Assembly (NCBI GenBank): GCA_002205965.3
Contig: NADL03000697.1
Span: 248,001-312,000, forward strand
Direction of reading: 5' to 3'
DNA length: 64,000 nucleotides
Origin: Kappaphycus alvarezii
Lineage: Eukaryota; Rhodophyta; Florideophyceae; Gigartinales; Solieriaceae
Positions 52,500-63,441 of this stretch are shown piece after piece. The notes below the pieces were generated by a model. That model made no database searches. It was not told the origin of the DNA and saw nothing but the letters and a program-made list of their open reading frames with translations. The position numbers and the translations under genes were made by a program. The first letter of the stretch is position 1; every line of letters begins with the position of its first letter.

Positions 52500-53300
52500 C
52501 TTTTCCCAACTATTTTAATTTCATCCGGGCCTGTTGTGGATTATTATCGATAATTACATCAATCACGTTAGTGAAAACGTATGAAAATACTAACGAGAGC
52601 AATTTTAGTGCAGCCTTTCCTGAAGGAACTTCCCTAGCCAGTTTTGTCGCCCTTTTGATGTTGACCTTCTTCTGATCATGAGTGCAATTTACTGATGCCG
52701 TGCATTTTTGAGGTGATCAAGTGCTTTTGCCCATGCATTATTGATTTTCCCTACGTTACATAAATCTATTCTGTCCTTCTGTTAGTCTGTTATGAAATAA
52801 TATTGGCATTCAATGGATCATAAATCCGGAAATTGAAACTTTCTCAGCGTAAAGGCTTGGAACAGAGATAATTTTTTGAGCGACTGAGCTCCTCTTTGTT
52901 ATTAGCGAGGTATGCTTTCAATTCATCGCCAATATATTTTTCATAACTACATGATGAACATCCGCGGAACTTGTTCGGTGCATGTTACATCACAGGGGCT
53001 TGGAGTGTAAAGCTAAATATCGGAGAGGTCATAAACGCTTAAAACATATTGTAGCAATGTGAAGAGATGTCAGGCACCTGTTTTGGTCCGGCGGGACCTG
53101 GGTCATCTGTAACTAGCACGTGCATATTTTCGTCGAATCCTTCCAAATGCTTGTGTCCTAGGACAACTTCAACCACATTAGCAACTAAGAAGTGATCTTC
53201 TGCCCTTTTTTGCGTTCAACTACTGTTTTGCCTCTCTGGTCTGGCTCCGAATGACCATATCACCAAAAGATAGATCAAGTCGACCATCTTCGTCATTTTA
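52500..53300 (-). pseudogene. Decayed protein-coding gene, family not recognised
   Basis: On the minus strand protein-like stretches follow one another. First K-R-A-E-D-H-F-L-V-A-N-V-V-E-V-V-L-G-H (about 53205-53150), then L-V-T-D-D-P-G-P-A-G-P-K-Q (about 53120-53080), then N-K-F-R-G-C-S-S-C-S-Y-E-K-Y-I-G (about 52975-52930), and finally K-V-N-I-K-R-A-T-K-L-A-R-E and F-S-Y-V-F-T-N-V-I-D-V-I (about 52670-52545). Stops and frame changes separate them. The order on one strand and the even composition argue for a real but dead gene. No domain can be named, and it has no copy elsewhere in the window. Confidence 0.35.
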
Positions 53301-53499
53301 GATCCCAGTGACCCTCTAGTACCAAGAAAACGCCTCTGAAACGCTATTCGGTAAACTATTATTCTTATGTTTGGAAGAGAGTATTTCCAAGCGCCGACTT
53401 GATGCCAGAGGCTGAATCCAAAAAAAGAAGTTCGAGAATGTCTTAATATTCATGAAACGACTACCAAAACTCATAAACACGCTATTTATGGTTCCAGAT

Positions 53500-54985
53500 A
53501 CAGTAAAAGTGGCACCAACAGACAAAGGAACCACTAAATACCAGAACTGGAACTCTTTGCGAGAACATGAAGTGTTACAGTAGACTTTAACGGACAATAG
53601 AGAGTTTTAGACGTGCCTGATGAGTGACTACTCAAGTATTCTCCTCTATAGGGCAGACTCTACTCCATCTCTTAGAGGTTGCGGAGCTGTTCAAAGATTT
53701 TGGTTGAAAGTTGACTTCCAATTTTCTTTCCTTCTCCTAAAGGAAGATATTTATTGACCTTCTACGGACTTTATTTTACGTTAGCACCCCTTTCAAAAAA
53801 CTAGATGCACAAGAAAAAGTAGGAAATCAATTCATGTGTACGCAGAGAGATTGAAAAATATCCTTGGAAGAAACTGAGTAAAATGCTTCTAAAATCTTCC
53901 TCTTAGAGGTAAAAACCTAGCAATTACCTGTAGATATCATGAGTATTCATGTCTTACCAACACATACCCGTGGATGAACCACGATTTATTACCCCCTGCT
54001 GTAACAAATATATCCCACCCGAAGCCCTTTCAACTGGTTGCTCTTCCGGGACCACCTAATTCAACGAATTAACTCTTTCCACTACCATATGACCTGAGCA
54101 CTCCTCTCTTCATCTACGGACTCCTCTACTTCTTCCCCTTCGGACTTTTCTTCGGCCTACCTTTATTCTTCCATCCCCTACAACATTTCTGGGTCACCTA
54201 CTGCTCAAATCACGCCCCTGTATTAACATCCTCTCCTTTGAAGTCCGTTCCCACTGCGTTTTGTGCTTCAAACGTCACCAGGTTACCAAAACCCTGCTCC
54301 TCCAGTTTCGTGGTTTCGCGACGGAGGTAGTTCTCTACGTCATTAGGATTCGACGGGAATGAATTATAGACTGTGGCGCGACAAGAATGACGGTTTATGG
54401 AAATGAGGCGTGACGGGATTATTACGTGCATGATGGCTGCCAAGCGAGGTGTGAATTGGAAATTTGCTCGTTTTTGCAGGGTCTTGGATAAAATTTATGC
54501 GGCACAGGACGGGTTTACATAGATTCAAAATGTGCAAGTTTCCAGGCCCGCTCAATCAAAAAAGTAGGCGAAAATTGATCTCGTAGTGGAAACTAGTGAA
54601 ACCTCCTTCAGACGGATGATGAATTACGAAGAATTTGCGTAAATATTGATTATGGAAAAGGTAGTCAGAGATAATCAAGACCAAATAAGCGGACAAGAAG
54701 GAAGAGGGTTATTGTCAAAGTTGAAAGCAGCTGCATATGAAAAAAAAACGAGAAAAAGAAATGAATATACAGAGATGTAGATTTCGTCTCGTAAACGAAA
54801 AAGAAAGTGCATGGAAAAAACACAGAAAAGAATTTGAAGGGAGAAATGTAACTGGAGGTAGTTTCTACGCGTAAAGAGAATACTTTCTTTTCCTCGTTTG
54901 ATACTGAACTTAGGTAACTATCTCTGTATTTTTTCAGTTTTCTTCTAAACGTCACAGTACAACAAAGCATTGCGGTGATTTGACG
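53500..54985 (-). mobile_element. Acidic-ORF repeat (AOR) copy 8
   Basis: Minus-strand copy, diverged. The leader reaches about 54980 (GCATTGCGGTGATTTG, as in copy 4) and includes ACGCGTAAAGAG near 54870 and CAGGCCCGCTCAATCAAAAAAGTAGGCG near 54544. The coding core lies at 54300-54355: P-N-D-V-E-N-Y-L-R-R-E-T, with F-E-A-Q-N-A-V downstream. The 3' part keeps CAAGAAAAAGTAGGAAA (near 53810) and ends GGTGCCAC... near 53513 (minus strand). Hairpins are degenerate. Frames are broken. Confidence 0.75.
54210..54443 (-). pseudogene. AOR acidic protein, N-terminal half (copy 8)
   Basis: A 77-codon frame with the core S-N-P-N-D-V-E-N-Y-L-R-R-E-T-T-K at residues about 31-46 and F-E-A-Q-N-A-V-G near residue 60, equivalent to I-E-A-Q-E-S-V in copy 4. 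The Asp-to-Asn and Gln-to-Glu changes keep the core recognisable. It ends before the acidic region through a stop. Confidence 0.5.
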
Positions 54986-56629
54986 TCTAAATATACAACT
55001 TGGTGGTATATTTTAGCGCGCATTGAATTTAGATGGCTTCAAAAAAGTAGTGGGTACCAACCCAAGGCCGAGGTTGCGAGACCGGAGAAAGTATGCGGCA
55101 TTTTAACTGCGAGTCTTCGGTCCCTTTTTATCTTCGAAGGATTAGAATTCAGGGGAAATTTCTGGTAAGTAATGTGTAAAGGTTCAAATAGTAGACCTCC
55201 TCATTTCGTTGGAAACACCGATGATGATAAATTCTAACTTTTACTGTTTACAATAATTTCTTCTTCTCCAGTATTTCAAATATATGTGCATGCGAGGATT
55301 GAAAGGGTTTAATATTTTAGGAGGGATAGAAAAGGGTTATTTTATTTGCTAGGATAGGGTAGATAAGTGGTTTGGTATGCAGGCTGTTTTACTACCAGGG
55401 ACCAGAGCTAAAGAAGGTGGGCTCAGCTAAATACTACTGAGATTGTGCTTCCTTTTACTGCTAATGGCGAAAAACTTCTAGCCAGCTGGCAGAACTAACT
55501 CTGCAAATAATGGAGCGTGTCCATGAGGTAGAAAGCAGCTGATAGCTTATTGCGATTCTTGCTTTGGGTTGGAGCCCTAACAAATTCCATTCATGCTACT
55601 CGTCATGGTCTACAGTACAAATCGAGGAACATTTACAGCCAATATAAAGTGGGTAGAAGACCAGACAAACCTATCAAAGGTCACTGTAAAATCATTTAGT
55701 AATAGATAACTGGAATAAAGACACCTATTTAGTCTCTACTACACGGTAGTGTAACAAAAATGTTCTCAAAAAGGTCTCCAATTAGGTACCAAGGTGAGAT
55801 CAACGGATATTTCGCAAGATTTTTATTAGAGGAACAATGCCACTGCTGCGCATTGTGAATTTGAAAAAACGAAATACAAATATCTACTTTCTGGGTACTT
55901 GTTTGGACAACATCATTACGCCATTCGCTGATGTTTCGAGTAATTATTTTCTTCACTGCACTGACTTTGCACCAACTTTCTGAGGCCCACTGCCATCGTA
56001 TCCACTTCTTCCTCAGAAGCACCGCAGCTGTCACCCTCTCCATTGCAAATGTTTTTTGATTATCAGCTTTATTTAATCAGCGATTTCCTATTAGAGATCT
56101 ACCCAAGTCTGACCCAAAAGGTCATTCAGGCCTTTTTTAAATTTTACATTTTTGGCGAAGAGGAAAAATTGGTTACCAGAAATGTTGCGAAGAATTCAAC
56201 TAAACTCGCATCCTGGCACACGTAAAGATTATAGGCTAAGCTTCCACCGTCTTGTATAATATCCTGGAGGTCAATCTCAATGAGAAACCGTGTAAATGAG
56301 AGAAAACATCTGTGTCGTCGCAAGGCTACTGCGCCGATGAAAAAGGTAGAACTTTATGGCTTCGAATTGTCTCATCTCTCCTCGAGGTACGAGGAAATGT
56401 TGAAACTGTTCTCATCGGGCAAGGTATCATGGGGTGGTTCCATTTAAGAAAAATAAGACTCAAAGAACACCGAATAGACTTGATATATGTGTGCACATCT
56501 GTTCGGTCACAGAACAATTTACACGCGAGCCTCGAGGCCCTAAAGGTGCATTCGTGATTCCATACCGACTGGTTCCGATCACTTGTAATTAGACAGACTC
56601 GTCGACATTTGTCCTAACTGGTGTTAAGA
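54986..56629. other. Intergenic stretch, no recognised gene
   Basis: The minus-strand frame at 55729-56043 (104 codons, M-E-R-V-T-A-A-V-L-L-R-K-K-W) and the opposing frames at 56312-56557 have moderately protein-like composition but no motif. No repeat copy is seen. Confidence 0.35.
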
Positions 56630-58070
56630 GAGAAACTGGGGCTTTTGTCCTTACGCACACGTAATCAATCTCGTTTACGTTTCTCTGCTCCCTTCCTTTC
56701 CGTTTTTTCTACCTATTTTCTTTTCTTTTTCGTCACAAATTTTGAATTTCTTTATAATCTTTAATTTCTCCGGCTCCTCTCTTTATGAGAGACTCACGTC
56801 TCTAATGGTGGTAATTATTTTTTTCTTCTCCGATTTTTTCATCCTTATCTATCATAAATATCCTTTTTCTTGACTAATATTTGTCCACACGATTTTCGCC
56901 ATAAACTCCTTCTTTTAAGGCGGTTTTCATTTAATGCTACTAAAAGGTCCATTTTGTCTACTATTTGATTCAGCGGGCCCTTCAATCTGAACCTGTCGGC
57001 GCTATTTAAACACGTCGGGCGCCGCCTGAAATTTATCTTCATCCCTCCAGAAATAAAAGCTCGACAATTCCGACACCTCCATTGGTATTTATCATGCACC
57101 GACTCCCTTCTTCTAACCCATGTCCAAAGCTTTTCATTCCTAGTCCCGTCACTTTATCTCATTTATTCCCTTCTTTTACAACCGACATCGAGGACTACCA
57201 CCGTCACCAAACCAGGAAACGCTTGACGGATCTGTTTGCTGGTCACCTGGTGAAGATCGAAGCACAGAAATCGGTAGGGGGACTCTTCGAATGAGAACCG
57301 TAAGGAAGGGGAGCTCTTTGAGGAGTAGGTGTCCATTGAGATCATGTACGAGATGGAGAAAAGGGAGGAAGAGTCCAATTCCAAAGCAGAAGCCGGCGGG
57401 GAGCAAGAGGAAGACGAGAAGTCCACGGACGAAGAAGGGTCTCGAACCAAGTCATATTGAAGGGGAAGGAATGAAATGACTGCAACAGATGCCCAGCCAT
57501 GGACCCGGCTCGGGGATTCAGGTGAGCAGTATTCTTCGCAGGAAGTGACGGACGACATAATTCCATCCGCGAGTATATGTGTGGAGTACATGGGCACTTA
57601 TGATGTCATAAAGGAAGTGATAGGCTCTGATGTAGAGGATGAGGATTTTTAGAAGTAGAATCATTTAGTGTCTTTCAAGTATTTTTGGGGAACGCATTGC
57701 ACCCACACGAACTCTTTTCCTATTTTCTCTGGTGCTACTAGTAGTTGTATCGATTTTTCTTTGGAAAAAAGTCTATGTAAGCCAAGTAAATTGATTCCTT
57801 CATGGAAAGAAAAGCAAGTTGGCAGACAACTTCAGGTCCTGTCCCAAAATAGCTAGGAAGTTTTAAAATCAACATCAGACCAAAGGGCATTTTTGTTACA
57901 CTATTCGAAGATCGTAGGTGGTAAAGCTTGCACTTTTGGAATTGGCTACCAGATGAGTCAGCCAGCTTTCACTCCCGCTTATCCTCACCGCCCAATGACG
58001 TATACCATAGCACTTCAGTCGCTCTAGACGTCCCTATTCCTTGGGAATTTAGTGGTTCTCTTTTCTTTCG
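56630..58070 (+). mobile_element. Acidic-ORF repeat (AOR) copy 9, near full length
   Basis: Plus-strand copy with leader (TTGTCCTTACGCACACG near 56647, CAGCGGGCCCTTCAATCTGAACCTG near 56973), then GGCGCTATTTAAACACG near 57000 as the likely TATA-like motif. Coding starts near 57094 (M-H-R-L-P-S-S). The core is T-T-D-I-E-D-Y-H-R-H-Q-T-R-K-R-L (57178-57225), followed by I-E-A-Q-K-S-V-G-G, acidic sequence to 57430, and a C-terminal box Y-D-V-I-K-E-V-I-G-S-D-V-E-D-E-D-F-stop (57600-57652). The hairpin AAGTTG-GCAGA-CAACTT is at 57816-57832. The 3' end reads TTTCGGTGCCATTTTTACC near 58065. Several stops. Confidence 0.85.
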
Positions 58071-59589
58071 GTGCCATTTTTACCATATCAACTGGAATAA
58101 CAATGTCAATAAATGTCCCAAAAAGCTACATGATGCCTCAAAGTCATGTGGTTTTGGACTCTCGTGGTACAGCTATGAGATAAATCACTTTATTTAGTAA
58201 CTTTGACTGCTAAAATTTCTTGGTAGCGTCAATAGAATACTTCTGGTACTAAGATGATCAATGGTTTCTCTGAAATTGGAGAACTGCTTGTGAAACATCG
58301 CCACGGATATCCATTTCCTTCGGACCTCGTCAGTATAAATCATATTTTGTGGGCCCTTTGTAAATTATGGGAATTTCATGGACTAAATTTGGTGCTTTGG
58401 TCGGATTTTTGATATATATATATATATCTAGGTTGGGGCCCTAGGCATGCCACAGAAGAAGTCAGTTGAGCGTGTGTAGTAATGTATTTGTCTGTAGTGC
58501 AGCTTAAGTTTTGAAGGCGCGCGTTTCGCACTCCTAATCGGTCCAAACGTCCAATATTTTTCTGGTCCTTGTCCCTGTGACTATATTTGAGGCATACTAA
58601 ACTTGAAGATTCGTGCAAAGTTATTGGAGCGCTATAAAATCAGTGATAAAATCTTTGAAATCCGACTTTGGATAGGTAAATGTACGACAGTTTAATGCCT
58701 TTTTGCGGAAAGAGGCAGAAAAATTTTGAAATGTTGAATAAGAACGAAACGCCACCACGCTTTTGACAGAAAGATCCGGTTTCATTTTTCTCACTATAAA
58801 GACCGGAAGAAGATTTTTAGAGCTGCGTTTGATGCTCAGCTAAGTTACCTAGCTGTCTTGACAGCTGAAACTTGAGTCTGATTGGCAGTCAGTCATTTAA
58901 TTGATTATTCTGCATTGGAAAGCATCTGACATCTGTGTAAACCACGGTGTGTGCTTATTAGCATGAGCTGAGCTTTTTGTATTCGTTTTTTTCACCTCGA
59001 TCGCCTCAACAGGAACTCATTTCCATATTTTTTTGAGTTAATAATTGACTTCTCCCTTGTTGTTTCTGTTATCTAACATTAAGACGCAGTTTTCGTAAGC
59101 GATAAGGCTGCCTGCAGAGCCTCAGAAAATTTCTAAAAAGGTATTCGCACCCATATTGTAAACCCCTTGGGAAAAGCGCGTTTTTCACATACCCCTTGCA
59201 TTTTTGGCTACCGTTTCTCCATTATCTCAAGAGTAAGTGTCGATCTTAGCATTCCAGAATCATATTGCATCAAAAATCGTTATATTTCCTTTTATGGTTA
59301 TATCTACATTCCTAAAATCTATTCCAGACGTTCAAAATGGGTAAAAAAACGCTTACTTTCGTAATTACGGAAATATTCATTTGACGCATATGTCTTATTC
59401 TTATAGAAACTGAAAAGAAGCTGGATTTTTCTTATGATTCAGCAGAAAAAGTTAAGCTTATCTTTTTTTCCGGGTGGTCTGTCTTAAGATGAATTCATCT
59501 TCTTCTTGCTTACATAGATCTATATTCTAACAAAAATACACCCACATTGCGTGCAAGTGGTTTTATTTCATTTGCCTGATTTTTTCAAA
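58071..59589. other. Intergenic stretch with an AT microsatellite
   Basis: An (AT)8 run lies at 58412-58427. No gene or repeat copy is recognised; the frames present are short and motif-free. Confidence 0.45.
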
Positions 59590-61740
59590 TTATGTGTTCG
59601 TTATTTCTATTGGGCACCTATCAGTTAGTGTAGAATTAATGGTGAAGCAGAAGCTAATCCGTTCCGCTGCCACCAATGACCCTTTCGCTACTACCTTCAA
59701 CGCTGCCGTCGACTTTGTCATGACATCTGATGCAGTCCTGAACGGAGCTTCTGATATCCTTTTTAACGCTTTCACTGACTAATTATAGGCAATTCACGCA
59801 AAAAAGTCATCTAACCGTTAAAGAATATTTTTGCACAATCTCCACGGAACATCTTTTTATGCAATCCTTGGTATTTTTTTGGGGAGAACTTACCATTCCA
59901 GTAATTTCATCACTCCAAATGTGTCCACCAATCCCTCCTTCACCACTGATCCCTCTGCAGCCACTCCATGCTCCTATAAGGCCAGGCATAGCCCTTAAAA
60001 CTCTTCCTGAAGATCTCTACAGTCTTGCAGATCATTGTTGTCAAGATAATGCCTACTTCAAGGATGCAAGTCTTCCGCAACAGTTCGAATATAATCTCCT
60101 AAGCGCAAATAGGGGCCTGTTCTGTGATATCGAGGATAACTTTATTCATGTCCCTTTCTCTGAAACATACGCCATAAATTATACTTCCAGCTCCTGTCTG
60201 AAATCTCGTACCTTGGTTTCATGGGTTATTTCCCACAATCTGATACACAAAACAACGTTAGTTCTACACTTTTGACGTCCAATAGGATGAAGAATCTCTG
60301 CAAACGCCCTACCTATATTACCGCATCTCAGTCCCCACTCTAATAGCTGTGATGTGCTCATTCCTTGGTTGTTCGTCGTTATTGACCACGAAACATCGCT
60401 TTCCCATAACGACTTGATGTTAGTCTGGACCGGAGCCCGCTTGGAGATATCATAACTCGAGGGTGGGAGATGTAACTGGAATCCTAAAAATGTCCTTCGC
60501 AACTCATCGCCGAGGAATCAATAGGCAATAAAACATTATTGGCAAAGAGGACCCTCTTTCAAGTTTTCCTTGATTTCACTCTTTACCTACACTTATGTTT
60601 AGCCGGCCTGTTGGTTTTCATTCGAAAGGCTTTACAGATTTACAGGACTTCACAGCATCTACTGTACTGCAGATTCAATCAACCAGTAACCTTACAACCA
60701 GGGCTACGAGGCACTTTGCTGCTTGATATTATATCATTGCTTTAACTATGAAAAGTTGCCTTCCTATCCCATGCCACCTGGACAAATGTACTTCTTACAT
60801 CTTGTCAGAATATGTCACTCGTGCCAACTACAATTCTGAAAGCGCTACTTTCAATGTCGTCAGGGCTGTTTTAGCGAAACATTTTTTCATTTGCTCCTGT
60901 TAGACTACATTTTCCTTCAGTTTGTAGCTATACAAAGTTCTTTACAAACCCTGGTTTGGAGTGGCTTGCTTAACAAAGCTAGCCTAAAATAAAGTTTCAT
61001 CCACAGTTCTACCTAGATCTACATGTGTGCGCTAAAACCACACATCGTGGTAGCATTGAAAGTAAGTTGTTCCTCATTGTTTGGTTCTCCAACCAGCTAG
61101 CTGGGGTACAATCTCTACTAGACTTATCCAGCTGCCCGATTGCAAGCAGAGACTAACCTCATTTTTGTCAGCCCGACTGTTACGCGGTACTTCCCGTTTC
61201 GTACCACAGAAATCAAAGGGCCGCCCTCCGTCGCCGTCGGAGTACGACTCAGAGTACCTCGCCGAATTTCTTTCCCCGCCCATCGCACCATTTGTATTGA
61301 CTGGTGAAGAACAATATCCCAAGACTCCGCCTCTATCGTCGACTCCAAACACCGCGATCGCTATACTCAGCCTCGAGGAGCCCAAGAAATCGACGCCAAC
61401 TCGCCAAGATCTCGTCTTTCTGCAAGCACTTTCAGCTAGAAGAGCACCTCCCCTGTTATAGTTGAAGAGCTTCGCTCCCCTTTTCGATCGTTTGCTCTAC
61501 CTAAATCGACAGGTCTTCGATACTTACCACCGTTCGAGAGGAAGCGGTCGCGTCTGAACGTCCAGAACACGTGGAGACCATCGACAAGCTCGATGGCACC
61601 CGTGAAAAGGCTTCAAGTGCTGCCGAAGGCCGCTTCTGTTTCGATCCAAAGGGTGGTGAAACATCTAATCTGCAAAAATAGGCCCTGGACAGGCCGCGGA
61701 TGAACAATAGTACGAAGTCCTCTCCCTTCCATTTTCGTCA
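59590..61740 (+). other. Coding-like relics upstream of the Ty3/gypsy gag
   Basis: Plus-strand frames of protein-like composition occur at 59594-59782, 59859-60275 (A-L-K-T-L-P-E-D-L-Y-S-L-A-D-H-C, F-C-D-I-E-D-N-F-I-H-V-P-F) and 60748-60906 (C-L-P-I-P-C-H-L-D-K-C-T-S-Y-I-L-S). 61081-61461 (S-E-Y-D-S-E-Y-L-A-E-F-L-S-P-P, T-P-T-R-Q-D-L-V-F-L-Q-A) is followed after a frame change by P-K-S-T-G-L-R-Y-L-P-P-F-E-R-K. All lie on the same strand as the gag at 62.56 kb, but no domain is recognised. They may be decayed exons of a host gene or unrelated element sequence. The overlapping minus-strand frame 60179-60502 is weaker. Confidence 0.3.
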
Positions 61741-62563
61741 TTTTCAAGTCACCTGCTCCGGTCACGTTCAGTGCTTCGAACACCTCTGCTTACTACGCCA
61801 CAAACACAGTACAAGCAACAAGGATTATAAATGCAGAAGTGTGCAGTGAAGAAGACTCTGTCTGCCATCATAACGGGGCCCAAAGTCGACCCACATCTAG
61901 GGGTCGCAAGTGGTGTCTTTATTTTCTATTAAAATTGCTTACTTTTAGAATAACAAAAGCGAAAATAGAACAATCGACTTCGTTTATATGTGGTGTTTAG
62001 CCTTCCGTTTTGATTGCAAACTTTCCAGTGCTTCCCCAATATCCTTTTAGTAGGAGTTTCAATTGTAAGTCCGTGTCTCCATGAGGACCTAGACAGAACA
62101 ACCACCGCAAAGCAAGAATCGAAAGAAGGGCTACTATAACGCAACCGACTTGACTGATGACAGCCCTAACGTCAGAGAAAAAACTTTTTGTTAGTGCTCC
62201 TGGCGTATTTAAACCTGCGACCAGTTCATCAAAAGGTGCTTACACTTCACCACTAGGACACCTGGACCAAAATTTGAAGGTAAAAGGAGAGACAATCAGC
62301 ATACATATGACATTTTTTTCAATAATCATTGTTGGCATTTTGAAAAACCAGCTTGTTGGAGGCCTCGCATCGTACATAATTAGCCCAAAAACAATCTAAA
62401 ATACTTTCTGTCACTATAGGTGTTACAGATAGCGTGTAAAAGTATCGCCACCTGTAAAAACGCCACTCAGATACCAGTCCAAACACTGTTACTGCCTTTG
62501 TTAACCTAATCACTATGGATCATAAGCAAGTCACCCTAGACTCCCTTACACAAATGGTGCTTA

Positions 62564-63441
62564 GTTGCAGCAGAATCTCGAGCATGTCAGTAACCAGATT
62601 GCTGCACACATATCGGAGCTTTCTATTGTATCGCAAAAGTTATCCCTCTTAGAACCTGAACTGGTAGACGCCCGAAATCAGGTCGTTTCTTGAATTAGTG
62701 CACCTGGGGATAATCAGGCTTGCTCAACGAAAAACAAGCCAACTATATTTACTGGGAAAAATCAATTTGCCGTTGGTGTGTTCAGATGGAAAACTGCCTT
62801 GGAGCTTATGATGGCAATCGACCCCTATACATAGAACCCAACTACTTGGCTAGAAATACCAATGAATGCTGGATAGTGTACTTCAAGACAGAAGATGAGA
62901 AAGGAAAAAAATCCTGCCAGGCCCTGATCCAGCGTTTTGAAACACTGCACAAAGAGAATATCGCTCGAAAAAGCTCACCCGCTAAAAAAAATTCAACTAT
63001 ATTTCCAATTTCAGCGAAAACTTCAACGAAAGTATACTGTACATCCTCAATATTTGTGCTAAAGACCAGATAGATCGTTAATCTCGCGGTTTAAAGCCCT
63101 ATATCTGGAAAGCGTTGTGAACCAAATAATGATTCAACCTCTTTGACCAAATAAGGGATGCTGAGCAAGTAATATCGGTCTATCGGTATTTGGGGCCCAG
63201 TAACCTACCAAATTCTTCTGGAGGAAAGAATAGAAGTGGAAGCTCTTTTTATGGAGAAAGTAGTCCAGCACTTATGGAAATTGGTAACATAGAAGTGATG
63301 ACAGGGCTCAAAAGAAACATTTCCAATTTAAAGAATCTTGACAAAAAAGAACGTGAAAGAGGTGTACGCGAAGGTCTCTGTCTCAGGTGCAGACAGAAAG
63401 GCCACATGAACAAGAAATGCCCCAAAGCTCGGGAAAACTGA
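62564..63441 (+). pseudogene. Ty3/gypsy-type gag with CCHC zinc knuckle, decayed
   Basis: The plus-strand sequence follows the usual gypsy gag order with several stops. L-Q-Q-N-L-E-H-V-S-N-Q lies near 62564-62595 and K-P-T-I-F-T-G-K-N near 62730-62757. The capsid part includes F-N-E-S-I-L-Y-I-L-N-I-C, then R-G-L-K-P-Y-I-W-K-A-L near 63090-63120 and I-R-D-A-E-Q-V near 63150-63170. The last 83 codons (63190-63441) are open and contain D-K-K-E-R-E-R-G-V-R-E-G-L followed by a perfect CX2CX4HX4C knuckle (C-L-R-C-R-Q-K-G-H-M-N-K-K-C, 63381-63422). Gag packages element RNA into virus-like particles. Stops in the capsid part make it non-functional. No LTR or primer-binding site was found upstream. 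Confidence 0.75.

Noticed and set aside
53500-58070. AOR copies 8 and 9 as the LTRs of one retrotransposon
   Set aside because: They lie in opposite orientations and contain a coding part; the sequence between them has no gag-pol. LTRs would be direct repeats.
61081-61461. Gypsy integrase or chromodomain end
   Set aside because: It lies upstream of gag on the same strand and shows no HHCC, D-D-E or chromodomain residues.
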